Assembly (NCBI RefSeq): GCF_001619955.1
Contig: NZ_LQQO01000001.1
Coordinates: forward strand, 1-64,000
Length of the DNA stretch: 64,000 nucleotides
Direction: 5' to 3'
Source of the DNA: Sphingomonas hankookensis
GTDB lineage: Bacteria; Pseudomonadota; Alphaproteobacteria; Sphingomonadales; Sphingomonadaceae
Shown: positions 18,422 to 27,332 of the stretch, piece by piece
Numbering within the stretch: the first letter of the stretch is position 1
How the letters are laid out: each line of letters begins with the position of its first letter
Program-made: the position numbers and the translations under genes
Notes under the pieces: model-generated
Database searches by the model: none
What the model was told of the DNA's origin: nothing
What the model saw: only the letters and a program-made list of their open reading frames with translations

Positions 18422-19989
18422 CAGCGCTTTCCTCCACCGGGCTTGCCGCCGCCGGGGCGACCGCCCTTGGGCTTGCCCTTGGCGATGCGGGGGGAGGGGC
18501 CGGCCTTGGCCCAGCCGCTGGGCTTGCGCTTGGGCCGGTCGACGAAGCTCGCCCGGTCGGCTTCCGCCGCTTCCGCCTGCGTCATCCGCTTGTCGACCGG
18601 GCCACGCGCCGTCCGCGCCTCGTCGGTGTGCGCCTGCTCGCGCGGCTTGCGCGGCACGCGGGCCACGCCGTCATAGCCGGGCCGTTCGGCATGCGCCGCC
18701 GCCCGCCGTGCCCGCGCATTCTCGGTCGGCCGGTCGCCATAGGCGCGCCGGTCGCCAAGCCCCGGCTGCCGCCGCTCGGCCGGCGTCTGTCCGGCCTGGG
18801 TGAGGGGATCGAAGCCCTCGCGTCGCTCGACCGGCCGTTCGGTCACATGGGTGCGCGGGCCGCTCCGCCGGGCATCGCCCTGCAGCCGCGTGCCGAAGCG
18901 GGGGCGCTCGCCGCCCGCCTGCGCGCCATCGCCGAAGATGCGCCGTTCGCCGCCGTCGCGGTCCGGCCGGCGCCCGCTGAACCCCGAACGCTGCCCGTCG
19001 CGCTCCACGCGCGGGCGGCGTTCGTCGAAACGCGGTCGCTCGACCGGTTCGGGACGCGGCAGCGGCGTCGCCCGCTTCCATGCCTTCAGCGCGGCAGGAT
19101 CGGCACCCTCCGGCGCGGGCTTGCTGGTCGGCTTGTTGGCCAGCGTCTTGCGGAACGCGACCAGCTCGTGCTGGCGGATCTCGTCGACCTCGCCTTCGGG
19201 CAGGTCTTCCAGATAGAAGGGGCCATAGCGAGTGCGGATCAGGCGCGAGACCTTCAGCCCCAGATGTTCGAGCACGCGGCGAACCTCGCGGTTCTTGCCT
19301 TCGGTCAGCGTCATCTCGATCCAGGTGTTCGTCCCGGTGCGCCGTTCGAGATTGGCGTTGATCGGGCCGTAGCGCACGCCCTCGATCTCGATCCCCATCA
19401 TCAGCTCTTCGAGCTGCTGCTGGCTGACCTCGCCGTACGCGCGCGCGCGATAGGTCCGCTCGACCCCGGTCGCGGGCAGTTCCAGACGGCGCTTCAATTC
19501 ACCGTCGGTGGTCATCAGCAACAACCCCTCGGTATTGAGGTCGAGCCGCCCGACCGGGATCAGCCGGGGGAGGCCCGCCGGCAACCGGTCGTAGATCGTC
19601 GCGCGACCCGCGCCGTCACGCTCGGCGGTCAGCGTGCCGGCGGGCTTGTGGAAGCGGAACAGCCGCGTCGGTTCGGGCGCGGCGACGGGCGCGCCATCGA
19701 CGGTCACGCCCTTCAGATTGGGCAGGATGGTGGCGGGCGTGTCGACGACGACGCCGTTCAGCGCCACCCGGCCGGCGGTGATCATGCGCTCGACATCGCG
19801 GCGCGACGCGACACCGGCGCGCGCCATCAGCTTGGCGATACGTTGGCCGTCGCGGGGGGATTCGGTCGGGGATTCAGGGGACGTAACGATGATCTGGGTA
19901 TCCGTTTGCGGCGACGCGACGAAAGTTTCAGCCGAAGCGGTTCCTTCGTCGCCTTCGCGAGTTTGTGGCTTCGTATAAGCTGGTTGCAT
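18421..19989 (-). CDS. RluB-like rRNA pseudouridine synthase with long basic tail
   Basis: A 522-residue protein. The S4 RNA-binding domain is at about 47-95 (QRIAKLMARAGVASRRDVER), followed by the RsuA/RluB catalytic domain (about 105-285) with the active-site Asp in VGRLDLNTEGLLL and GKNREVRRVLEHLG. The last 240 residues are an Arg/Pro/Gly-rich, probably disordered tail ending in GGGKPGGGKR, much longer than in enterobacterial RluB (about 290 residues in total). The tail may hold rRNA or ribosomal particles. The start at 19989 lacks a strong ribosome-binding site, and a later start before the S4 domain is possible. Confidence 0.9.
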   Translation of the reverse strand: MQPAYTKPQTREGDEGTASAETFVASPQTDTQIIVTSPESPTESPRDGQRIAKLMARAGVASRRDVERMITAGRVALNGVVVDTPATILPNLKGVTVDGAPVAAPEPTRLFRFHKPAGTLTAERDGAGRATIYDRLPAGLPRLIPVGRLDLNTEGLLLMTTDGELKRRLELPATGVERTYRARAYGEVSQQQLEELMMGIEIEGVRYGPINANLERRTGTNTWIEMTLTEGKNREVRRVLEHLGLKVSRLIRTRYGPFYLEDLPEGEVDEIRQHELVAFRKTLANKPTSKPAPEGADPAALKAWKRATPLPRPEPVERPRFDERRPRVERDGQRSGFSGRRPDRDGGERRIFGDGAQAGGERPRFGTRLQGDARRSGPRTHVTERPVERREGFDPLTQAGQTPAERRQPGLGDRRAYGDRPTENARARRAAAHAERPGYDGVARVPRKPREQAHTDEARTARGPVDKRMTQAEAAEADRASFVDRPKRKPSGWAKAGPSPRIAKGKPKGGRPGGGKPGGGKR

Positions 19990-20012
19990 CCCGGTGGAAA
20001 GCGAGAGGGGAT

Positions 20013-20447
20013 ATGTTGTTCGGGCGCAAGAAGCGGCACATCAACCGGATCCTGGTCGTCGAGGACGAACCCCTGGTCGCGTTCGACACCGAACATTTCC
20101 TGGGGGCGTCGGGCTTCGACATCCGCGCGACCGTCGACACCGTGGCCGGTGCCTGTGCCGCGATCGAGGGGGATGACGGGCTCGACCTCGTGTTGGTCGA
20201 CATCAACCTGTCGGACGGCAGCGGGCTGGACGTCGCGCGCGTGGCGCATGGACGCGGCGTGCCGGTGCTGCTGGTGACCGGCAGCTGCCCGCAGGGCGCC
20301 CAGGATTTCGCGGCGGGCTGTCTCAGCAAGCCCTATCCGCAAAAGGACCTGATCAGCGCAATCGACGCGATCGACGCGGTGGTGGCCGGCGCCAAGCTGC
20401 CCAGGCGGTTGCCGAGTGGGTTCAACCTGTTCCAGACGGCAGCATAA
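20013..20447 (+). CDS. Stand-alone response regulator receiver protein
   Basis: A 144-residue single REC domain without an output domain. The acidic pair is in LVVEDEP, the phospho-acceptor Asp in LVLVDINLSDG, and the conserved Thr and Lys in VTGS and LSKPY. Such proteins work as phosphate shuttles or bind a partner. ATG 20013 follows a GAGAGGGG ribosome-binding site. It is divergent from the pseudouridine synthase with 23 bases between start codons. No histidine kinase is nearby. Confidence 0.88.
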   Translation: MLFGRKKRHINRILVVEDEPLVAFDTEHFLGASGFDIRATVDTVAGACAAIEGDDGLDLVLVDINLSDGSGLDVARVAHGRGVPVLLVTGSCPQGAQDFAAGCLSKPYPQKDLISAIDAIDAVVAGAKLPRRLPSGFNLFQTAA

Positions 20448-20461
20448 CCGTATCTAGGATC

Positions 20462-20817
20462 CGCTTGGTTCGAGCAGCTTCGAGCCTGTCGAGAAGCGTC
20501 CGTCGAGAACGCTGCCCGCGGTTTAGGAAGTTCGTTTCACGCGAAGGCGCGGAGACGCGAAGAAGATAGTTTTCGCGCAGAGGCGCAGAGGCGCGGAGAT
20601 GATGCGCATGCCGCCATGGCGCCCCCCTCTTTCTGCCGATTGGGACGGCTTCGCCGTAAGAACGGCGCCGGCGTGAATCGCAGTCTCTCTGCGTTCTCTG
20701 CGCCTCTGCGCGAACCACTTTTCCTTCTTCTCCGCGTCTCCGCGCCTCCGCGTGAAACCGAATCTTCTTACAACGCTCCGTTCTCGAAAGACTCGAAGCC
20801 GCCCGAACCAAAGGGAT
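20462..20817. repeat. Composite palindrome: class E - class D - inverted class E
   Basis: The 450-base gap between the response regulator and the AmpG-like gene is filled by nested inverted repeats. The outer pair is class E (20462-20510 and, inverted, 20773-20817). The inner 220 bases (20535-20757) are a class D palindrome whose arms are rich in GCGGAG/GCAGAG steps (left arm TTTCACGCGAAGGCGCGGAG, right arm CTCCGCGCCTCCGCGTGAAA). No convincing gene is present. Confidence 0.85.
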
Positions 20818-20897
20818 AAGGCATGCGAAGGCGGCTGGCCCACCTTGCCGCCACCCCCAACCCCTTCTACGGTCGCGCCCCTTCCGGGAGGATTTGA

Positions 20898-22529
20898 ATG
20901 ACCGAAGCCGCGCCCAAGGGGCTGGCGCTGATCCGCATGGGGCTGAACAACCCCAAGACCGGGGCGATGTTCGCCTTCGGCCTTGCCGCCGGGCTGCCCT
21001 TCACCCTGCTGCTCGGCACGCTGAACGCCTGGCTGGGCGAGGCGAAGATCAACCTTGCGACCATCGGCCTGTTGTCGTGGATCGGTCTGCTTTACGCGTT
21101 CAAGTTCCTGTGGTCGCCGCTGGTCGACCGGTTGCGCCTGCCGCTGCTGGAGCGCTTCGGGCGGCGGCGGTCGTGGCTGCTGCTGTGCCAGGGGGTGCTG
21201 GCCGCGACCTTCCTGTTGCTCGCGATCAGCGACCCGGCGCGCGCGATCGGCTGGTTCGCGCTCATCGCCGTCATCGGTGCCTTCGCCGCGGCGACGCAGG
21301 ACGTGGTAATCGACGCATGGCGCATCGACGTCGCCGACGAACGCGCGACCCTGGGCATCCTGTCGTCCATCTATCAGCTCGGCTACCGGCTCGCGACGCT
21401 GATCGGTGGCGCGCTCGCGCTGGTGCTGGCGGCGCGGATCGGTTGGCAGACGGTCTATGCCGCGATGGGCGTCCTGATGCTCGTGCTGCTGCTCGTCACC
21501 TTGCTCGCCCCCGATACGCCGCGGCCGGCGGTGCAACAGGAGGCCGTAGCCGTCACCGGCCCCAGCGCGCGCGACAAGCGTACCGGCCTGATCATCGTCG
21601 GCCTGTGCTGGGGCTGGGCGATCGTCACCATCGGTGCGTTCATGGCGCGGGTGCTCGCGACGCCCGCCGGCCAGACTCCGCCCAGCGTCGGCGACTTCAC
21701 CCGGCTGACCGGCTTCTGGATCGTCATCGCGACCGTCATGATACCCGCGCTGGTCGCCGCGTGGCTCAACCGCCGCGCGCTCAACGCCCAATATTTCGGC
21801 TGGGAGCAAGAGGGCGCGGCGCCTGCCAGCGGCTTCGTCGAACATGGCTATCGCGCGCTGATCCTGCCAATGGCCGAGCTGGTCGGGCGGCTGGGCTTCG
21901 GCGTGGTGATCGTGCTCGGCCTGATCCTCAGCTACCGGCTGTGCGATTCGATCTGGGGGCCGTTCGCCTATCCCTTCTATCTGGAGGAGCTGAAATACAC
22001 GAACGACGAGGTCGCCTTCGCCTCCAAGATCTTCGGCGTGGGCATGACCATCCTCGGCGTGTCGCTGGGCGGTATCTCGTTCGCGATGCTCGGGCGGATG
22101 CCGACGCTGTTGATCGGCGCGATCGTCGCGGCGGCCAGCAACCTGCTCTATGCCGATCTGGCCGCAGGTGCGCCGGTGATCGATGCGGTGGCGGGGACGC
22201 TCGGCCTGCATGGGCTGGGCGCCGATGCGCGGATGGTTCGGCTGATGGTGGCGATTTCGGGCGAGAATATCGCGGGCGGTTTGGCCGGGGCGGCATTCGT
22301 CGCCTATCTCTCCTCGATCGCCAGCAAGGAACATAGCGCGGTCCAATATGCGCTGCTGTCGTCGCTGACGCTGCTGGTCGGCTCGCTCGGCCGCGCGGGG
22401 CTGGGCGAAGCGGTCGAGCAGATGGGCTATGCCCCGGTGTTCCGCTTCACCGCCGCACTGGGTCTGGTCGCGGTGGTGTTCGTGCTGCTCGAATGGGTGC
22501 GGTGGAAGCGGGAGCTTCGTAAGGGTTGA
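20898..22529 (+). CDS. AmpG-family muropeptide permease
   Basis: A 543-residue MFS permease of the PAT/AmpG family, which imports anhydro-muropeptides for cell-wall recycling. Diagnostic features are FAFGLAAGLPFTLLLGTLNAWL, the SWIGLLYAFKFLWSPLVDRL stretch, AATQDVVIDAWRID and ISGENIAGGLAGAAFVAYLSS. About 14 hydrophobic segments are expected. It is flanked on both sides by class D palindromes. Confidence 0.9.
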   Translation: MTEAAPKGLALIRMGLNNPKTGAMFAFGLAAGLPFTLLLGTLNAWLGEAKINLATIGLLSWIGLLYAFKFLWSPLVDRLRLPLLERFGRRRSWLLLCQGVLAATFLLLAISDPARAIGWFALIAVIGAFAAATQDVVIDAWRIDVADERATLGILSSIYQLGYRLATLIGGALALVLAARIGWQTVYAAMGVLMLVLLLVTLLAPDTPRPAVQQEAVAVTGPSARDKRTGLIIVGLCWGWAIVTIGAFMARVLATPAGQTPPSVGDFTRLTGFWIVIATVMIPALVAAWLNRRALNAQYFGWEQEGAAPASGFVEHGYRALILPMAELVGRLGFGVVIVLGLILSYRLCDSIWGPFAYPFYLEELKYTNDEVAFASKIFGVGMTILGVSLGGISFAMLGRMPTLLIGAIVAAASNLLYADLAAGAPVIDAVAGTLGLHGLGADARMVRLMVAISGENIAGGLAGAAFVAYLSSIASKEHSAVQYALLSSLTLLVGSLGRAGLGEAVEQMGYAPVFRFTAALGLVAVVFVLLEWVRWKRELRKG

Positions 22530-22713
22530 TTCACGCGGAGGCGCGGAGGCGCAGAGAAGTTGTACCTACCGCGACAGCGGCTCTCGATCTTGGAGCGCAG
22601 GTAAGAGCAGGCTTCGCCGACTCGATAACACCCGCCAGCTTCGAAACCTCTCTGCGCCTTCGCGCCTCCGCGCGAAAACTAATCTTCTTCGTGCCTCCGC
22701 GCCTTCGCGTGAA
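22530..22713. repeat. Class D intergenic palindrome after ampG
   Basis: It starts one base after the ampG stop with TTCACGCGGAGGCGCGGAG and ends CTCCGCGCCTTCGCGTGAA just before the folC stop. A second inner pair (GCGCAGAGA and TCTCTGCGC) gives a nested palindrome. It is homologous to the inner part of the 20535-20757 element and fills the whole gap between two convergent genes. Confidence 0.85.
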
Positions 22714-22719
22714 CAAAAA

Positions 22720-24024
22720 CTAAACCGGCACCTCGTCATTCGCCGCCAGCACCGTACCCGCCAGATACAGCGACCCAGCGATCAGCACTGCCTCCGGCTC
22801 CGATCGCGCCAGCAGGTCCAGTGCCGCCGCCGGATCGGTCGCGACATCGGCGGTCAGCCCCAGTCCCCGCGCAACCTTTGCCAGATCGGCCGGCGCGTGA
22901 TGCGCATGGCCCGGCACCGGCACCGCGACGACATGGTCGACCACCTCGGCCAGATGCCGCAGCACCGCACCGGCATCCTTGTTGGTGAGCATCCCCAGCA
23001 CCAGCGCCGAGCGTTCGCCCCGCGCGATCCCCGGCCAGACCCGCGCGACCTCGATCGCCGCAGACTCGTTATGTGCGCCGTCCAGCCACACGCCATGGCG
23101 CGGATCGACCCGCCCGGTCAGCGGCCCGCCCGGCCGCAGCCGCTGCATCCGCGCCGGCCAGTGCGCCGCGCGCCCACCGGCAACGATCGCCGCATCGGGC
23201 ACGTGCACCGCCGACTGATGCCGCAGCATCGCCGTTGCCAGCGCCAGATTGTCACGCTGGTGCCGCCCTGCCAGCGCCGGTTCGGGCAGATCGAGGCCAC
23301 CGGCCGCATCGCGATACCGCCCGCCCTCGACGTCCCATCCATCGCCCCGCGCGACCAGCACGCCCCCGGCCACCGCAACCGTCTCAGCCACCCGCGCCGC
23401 GATCTCGGGTGGATAGGCAAGCGTCACGATCGGCACGCCCGGCTTGGCGATCCCGGCTTTCTCGCCGGCGATCCCGACCAGCGACGACCCGAGGAACGCC
23501 TCATGATCGATCCCCAATGCGGCGATTCCGCAGGCGGCCGGGGCAGGGAGGACGTTGGTCGCGTCCAGCCGTCCGCCTAAGCCCACCTCGATCACGCACG
23601 CGTCGGCCGGCGTCCGCGCGAACGCAACGAACGCGGCGGCGGTGGTGATCTCGAAAAAGCTGGCTCCGATCCCCTCGGCCACGTCCAGCACTTCGCGCAA
23701 GAGGTCGGCCAATGCCGTATCGTCGATCAGCGTGCCTGCCAGCCGGATGCGTTCGTTGAACCGCACCAGATGCGGGCTGGCATAGACATGGACCCTGAGC
23801 CCCGCCGCCTCCAGCGCCGCGCGCAGATAGGCGCAGGTCGATCCCTTGCCATTGGTGCCGGCGACATGGAACACCGGCGGCAGCCGCATATGCGGGTCGC
23901 CCAGCCGGCCCAGCAGCCGAGTGATCCGGTCGAGGCCGAGAATGTCGGCCCCCGGCGACAGGGTGACCAGCCGGTCGAACTGCGCTTGTACGGCGGGGTC
24001 GGCAGATATCGCGAAATCGGGCAT
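22720..24024 (-). CDS. folC: Folylpolyglutamate/dihydrofolate synthase FolC
   Basis: A 434-residue Mur-ligase-type enzyme that adds glutamate to dihydropteroate and folates. The P-loop is HVAGTNGKGST, with the family motif YASPHLVRFNERI and the metal/ATP motif FFEITTAAAF; VWLDGAHN begins the C-terminal domain. It is the last gene of the trpF-trpB-trpA-accD-folC cluster, separated from accD by a class C repeat. Confidence 0.95.
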   Translation of the reverse strand: MPDFAISADPAVQAQFDRLVTLSPGADILGLDRITRLLGRLGDPHMRLPPVFHVAGTNGKGSTCAYLRAALEAAGLRVHVYASPHLVRFNERIRLAGTLIDDTALADLLREVLDVAEGIGASFFEITTAAAFVAFARTPADACVIEVGLGGRLDATNVLPAPAACGIAALGIDHEAFLGSSLVGIAGEKAGIAKPGVPIVTLAYPPEIAARVAETVAVAGGVLVARGDGWDVEGGRYRDAAGGLDLPEPALAGRHQRDNLALATAMLRHQSAVHVPDAAIVAGGRAAHWPARMQRLRPGGPLTGRVDPRHGVWLDGAHNESAAIEVARVWPGIARGERSALVLGMLTNKDAGAVLRHLAEVVDHVVAVPVPGHAHHAPADLAKVARGLGLTADVATDPAAALDLLARSEPEAVLIAGSLYLAGTVLAANDEVPV

Positions 24025-24030
24025 CTCAAA

Positions 24031-24170
24031 ATCCTCCCCGCTACGCGGGGAGGGGGACCATGCGAAGCATGGTGGAGGGGGCTGGCCATCTCCACAACGG
24101 TTGCGTTTCGCCGCGATCCCCCTCCACCACCGCTATGCGGCGGTCCCCCTCCCCGCGGAGCGGGGAGGAA
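24031..24170. repeat. Class C intergenic palindrome (CGGGGAGGGGGACC type)
   Basis: The left arm contains ATCCTCCCCG, then CGGGGAGGGGGACCATGC and GGTGGAGGGGG; the right arm (from about 24117) is its inverse, CCCCCTCCACC to CGGGGAGGA. About 45 bases of loop separate them. Other copies are at 38717-38851, 46404-46497 and, inside a coding region, 49864-50013. It separates accD from folC. Confidence 0.9.
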
Positions 24171-24177
24171 CTGGCTG

Positions 24178-25029
24178 TCAGGCCGCTTCCTTGCGCCCCA
24201 GAAACTCGATCAGCTGCGCCAGCTCGCCCGGCAGATCGCGGCGATGCGTCACGCGGTCGATCAGGCCATGGTCGCGATAATATTCCGACGTCTGGAAATC
24301 GTCGGGCAGCTTCTCGCGGATCGTGCTCTCGATCACGCGTCGTCCGGTGAACGCCAGCGTCGCCTTCGGCTCGGCGATCTGCACGTCGCCCAGCATCGCA
24401 TAGGCTGCCATGACCCCGCCCGAGGTCGGATCGGTCAGTACGACCAGATAGGGCAGGCCGGCATCGTGCAGCATCTCGATCGCAACGGTCGTACGCGGCA
24501 TCTGCATCAGGCTGAGGATACCCTCCTGCATCCGCGCCCCGCCGCTGGCGGTGAAGACGATATAGGGCACGCCGCGCGCGATCGCCGCCTCCACGCCCGC
24601 AATGAACGCCTCGCCGACATACTGACCCATCGACCCGCCCATGAACGCGAAATTCTGCACGCCGATCACGCAGCCCTTGCCCTGGATCGTGCCATAGGCG
24701 TTGCGATACGCGTCCTGCTCGCCGGTATCGGTCCGCGCGGTCTTCAGCCGGTCGACATAGCGCTTGCTGTCGCGGAACTTCAGCGGGTCCTCGGCGACCT
24801 TCGGGTTCGGCAGGATCTCGACGCTGCCGGCATCGAACAGCTGTTCGAACCGCTCCTTCGGCCCTATGCGGCCGTGATGGTCGCATTTCGGGCAGACGTG
24901 CAGATTTTCTTCCCATTCCTTGGTGAAGATCATCTGCCCGCATCCCTTGCACTTGTGCCAGAGATGGTCGGGCGTTTCCTTGCGCGCGACGAAGGGGAGG
25001 GCGTTACGGACGCGGTTGAGCCAGCTCAT
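24178..25029 (-). CDS. accD: Acetyl-CoA carboxylase carboxyltransferase subunit beta
   Basis: The 283-residue beta subunit that, with AccA, transfers the carboxyl group from biotin to acetyl-CoA in fatty-acid synthesis. The N-terminal zinc ribbon uses Cys27, Cys30, Cys46 and Cys49. The crotonase-like fold follows with SGGARMQEGILSLMQM and DPTSGGVMAAYAMLGD. ATG 25029 overlaps the trpA stop (ATGA). Confidence 0.97.
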   Translation of the reverse strand: MSWLNRVRNALPFVARKETPDHLWHKCKGCGQMIFTKEWEENLHVCPKCDHHGRIGPKERFEQLFDAGSVEILPNPKVAEDPLKFRDSKRYVDRLKTARTDTGEQDAYRNAYGTIQGKGCVIGVQNFAFMGGSMGQYVGEAFIAGVEAAIARGVPYIVFTASGGARMQEGILSLMQMPRTTVAIEMLHDAGLPYLVVLTDPTSGGVMAAYAMLGDVQIAEPKATLAFTGRRVIESTIREKLPDDFQTSEYYRDHGLIDRVTHRRDLPGELAQLIEFLGRKEAA

Positions 25030-25832
25030 GCGGGTTCCCTGCTCGCGGCGGCAACGGCCGAGGCGAGGCTTTCGATATAGGTGCGGACGGGTTCGGCGGC
25101 TTGCGTGCCATGCTCGGCGACGATCTCGACGATTGCCGATCCCACGACGACGCCGTCGGCCACGCGGGCGATATTGGCGGCCTGTTCGGGCGTACGCACG
25201 CCGAACCCGACCGCGATCGGCAGGTCGGTCGCGGCCTTCAACCGGGCGACCGCCTCGTCGATCGACGTCTGCACCGCCTGCTGCTTGCCGGTGATCCCGG
25301 CGACCGAGACATAATAGAGGAAGCCGCCGGCCCCCTCCAGCACTGCCGGCAGGCGCGCGGCATCGGTGGTCGGGGTCGCCAGCCGGATCGGCGCGATGCC
25401 ATGCGCGCGCAGCGTCGTGCCGAGGCTGTCATCCTCCTCGGGCGGAATATCGACGCAGATCACCCCGTCGACCCCGGCCGCGACGCACCCTTGCGCAAAC
25501 CACTCGGCGCCGCGCCGCACCATCGGATTGGCATAGCCCATCAGCACCAAAGGTACGTCGGGATGGCGCTCGCGGAAACCCGTGGCGATCCGCAGCACAT
25601 CGGCGGTGCGCGTGCCGGCGTTCAGGCTGCGGATATTGGCCGACTGGATCGCCGGGCCATCGGCCATCGGATCGGTGAACGGCATGCCGAGTTCGATCAC
25701 GTCCGCGCCACCGGCTACGAGCGCGTCGAGAATGGCGGGCGTCGCGTCGGGCGTCGGGTCACCGGCGGTGACGAAACAGACGAGCGCCGGACGGCCTTTT
25801 GCAAAGGCAGCGACAAGACGAGAGGAGGTCAT
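25026..25832 (-). CDS. trpA: Tryptophan synthase alpha subunit
   Basis: The 268-residue TIM-barrel subunit that cleaves indole-3-glycerol phosphate to indole. FVTAGDPTPD opens the barrel, the catalytic Glu is in VIELGMPFTDPMADGP and the phosphate loop is VGFGVRTPEQA with VVGSAIV. ATG 25832 overlaps by four bases the stop of a small membrane-protein gene, and its own stop overlaps accD. Confidence 0.97.
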   Translation of the reverse strand: MTSSRLVAAFAKGRPALVCFVTAGDPTPDATPAILDALVAGGADVIELGMPFTDPMADGPAIQSANIRSLNAGTRTADVLRIATGFRERHPDVPLVLMGYANPMVRRGAEWFAQGCVAAGVDGVICVDIPPEEDDSLGTTLRAHGIAPIRLATPTTDAARLPAVLEGAGGFLYYVSVAGITGKQQAVQTSIDEAVARLKAATDLPIAVGFGVRTPEQAANIARVADGVVVGSAIVEIVAEHGTQAAEPVRTYIESLASAVAAASREPA

Positions 25833-26062
25833 TGGGAATATTCGAGGTTTTGTTTCGGCCACTTCTCATCAAACCATTTGAACCATGGACGGGCTAGCAA
25901 TGCGGTGATGCCGCCGGTTGCTGGCGCGAGATATCGCGGAAGCCCGATCAAGGGTAGGCCCCAGTCCGCTATGAAAAATAGCAGCGTGAACAGCGCGAAC
26001 GATGCCGCAAAAAGCGCGATCTTGATGGAACGTCGTTTGAGGCTGCCTGGCGATGATTTCAT
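25829..26062 (-). CDS. Small membrane protein wedged between trpB and trpA
   Basis: A 77-residue protein that I cannot assign to a family. After a basic N-terminus (residues 1-12) comes a strong membrane segment (about 13-33, IALFAASFALFTLLFFI), a second, weaker hydrophobic stretch and a C-terminal Trp/Lys-rich tail (PWFKWFDEKWPKQ). The start shares one base with the trpB stop (TAATG), and its stop overlaps the trpA start (ATGA), so it is almost certainly translated with the trp genes. Codon use is less GC-rich than that of its neighbours. Confidence 0.75.
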   Translation of the reverse strand: MKSSPGSLKRRSIKIALFAASFALFTLLFFIADWGLPLIGLPRYLAPATGGITALLARPWFKWFDEKWPKQNLEYSQ

Positions 26063-27291
26063 TAAATCGCCACCCCCAGCGCCGACGCCACGGTGAAGAT
26101 ATCCTTGTCCCCCCGCCCGCACAGGTTCGCCAGGATGATTTGGTCGCCGCGCATGGACTTCGCCCGCCGCGCCACCGCCGCAATCGCATGCGCCGGTTCC
26201 AGCGCGGGGATGATCCCCTCGGTCCGGCACAGCAGCTGGAACGCATCCAGCGCCTCCTTGTCGGTCGCGCTGTCATATTCGACCCGCCCGATATCGCGCA
26301 GCCAGGCATGTTCCGGCCCGATGCCCGGATAATCGAGGCCGGCCGAGATCGAATGCCCCTCGGCGATCTGCCCGTCCTCGTCCTGCAGCAGATAGGTCTT
26401 GTTGCCGTGCAGGATGCCCGGGAACCCACCGGCCAGCGATGCGGCATGGTCCTTGTCCAGCCCATGCCCCGCCGCCTCGACGCCCAGCATCGCCACATCG
26501 GCATCGTCGAGGAACGGGTGGAACAGCCCGATCGCGTTCGACCCGCCGCCGATCGCCGCGACCAGCAGGTCGGGCAGGCGTCCGGTCCGCTCCAGCATCT
26601 GCGCCCGCGCTTCGCGGCCGATGATGCTCTGGAAATCGCGCACCAGCTCCGGATAGGGATGCGGACCGGCGGCGGTGCCGATGATGTAGAAGGTGTCGTG
26701 GACGTTCGCGACCCAGTCGCGCAAGCCTTCGTTCATCGCATCCGACAGCGTCGCCGCACCCGACGTTACCGGACGGACTTCCGCCCCCAGCAGCTTCATG
26801 CGGAACACATTGGGCTGCTGTCGCTCGACGTCCTTGGCACCCATATAGATGACGCAGGGCAGGCCGAAGCGCGCGCAGACGGCGGCGGTCGCCACGCCAT
26901 GCTGGCCCGCACCCGTCTCGGCGATGATCCGCGTCTTGCCCATCCGGATCGCGAGCAGGATCTGCCCGATGCAGTTGTTGATCTTGTGCGCGCCGGTATG
27001 GTTCAGCTCGTCGCGCTTGAACCACACCTGCGCGCCCATGCCCGGCTCCGCGCCGCTACGCAGCGTCTCCGACAGCCGCTCGGCATGATAGAGCGGGCTG
27101 GGACGACCGACATAATGGGTCATCAGATCGTCGAACTGCGCCGCGAATGCCGGGTCGGCCTTCGCCGCCTTGTACTCGCGGTCGAGGTCGAGGATCAGCG
27201 GCATCAGCGTTTCCGCGACATAGCGGCCGCCGAAATCGCCGAAATGCCCACGCTCGTCAGGCTGGGCGCGATAGCTGTTGGGGGCGTTCAT
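26062..27291 (-). CDS. trpB: Tryptophan synthase beta subunit
   Basis: A 409-residue PLP enzyme that condenses indole with serine. The PLP lysine lies in [10 protein letters not shown], the phosphate-binding loop is GGGSNAIG, and the substrate loop is ETGAGQHG. The N-terminus [14 protein letters not shown] is typical of TrpB1. ATG 27291 gives the family-standard length. It follows trpF by 41 bases and is followed immediately by the small membrane-protein gene. Confidence 0.97.
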   Translation of the reverse strand: MNAPNSYRAQPDERGHFGDFGGRYVAETLMPLILDLDREYKAAKADPAFAAQFDDLMTHYVGRPSPLYHAERLSETLRSGAEPGMGAQVWFKRDELNHTGAHKINNCIGQILLAIRMGKTRIIAETGAGQHGVATAAVCARFGLPCVIYMGAKDVERQQPNVFRMKLLGAEVRPVTSGAATLSDAMNEGLRDWVANVHDTFYIIGTAAGPHPYPELVRDFQSIIGREARAQMLERTGRLPDLLVAAIGGGSNAIGLFHPFLDDADVAMLGVEAAGHGLDKDHAASLAGGFPGILHGNKTYLLQDEDGQIAEGHSISAGLDYPGIGPEHAWLRDIGRVEYDSATDKEALDAFQLLCRTEGIIPALEPAHAIAAVARRAKSMRGDQIILANLCGRGDKDIFTVASALGVAI

Positions 27292-27332
27292 GGCGACGCT
27301 CGTTACGCCGCACGCGCGCCCATGTCTATCGA

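Noticed and set aside
20462..20817. CRISPR-like array
   Set aside because: The repeats are inverted, not direct and evenly spaced, there are no unique spacers of constant length, and no cas genes are present.
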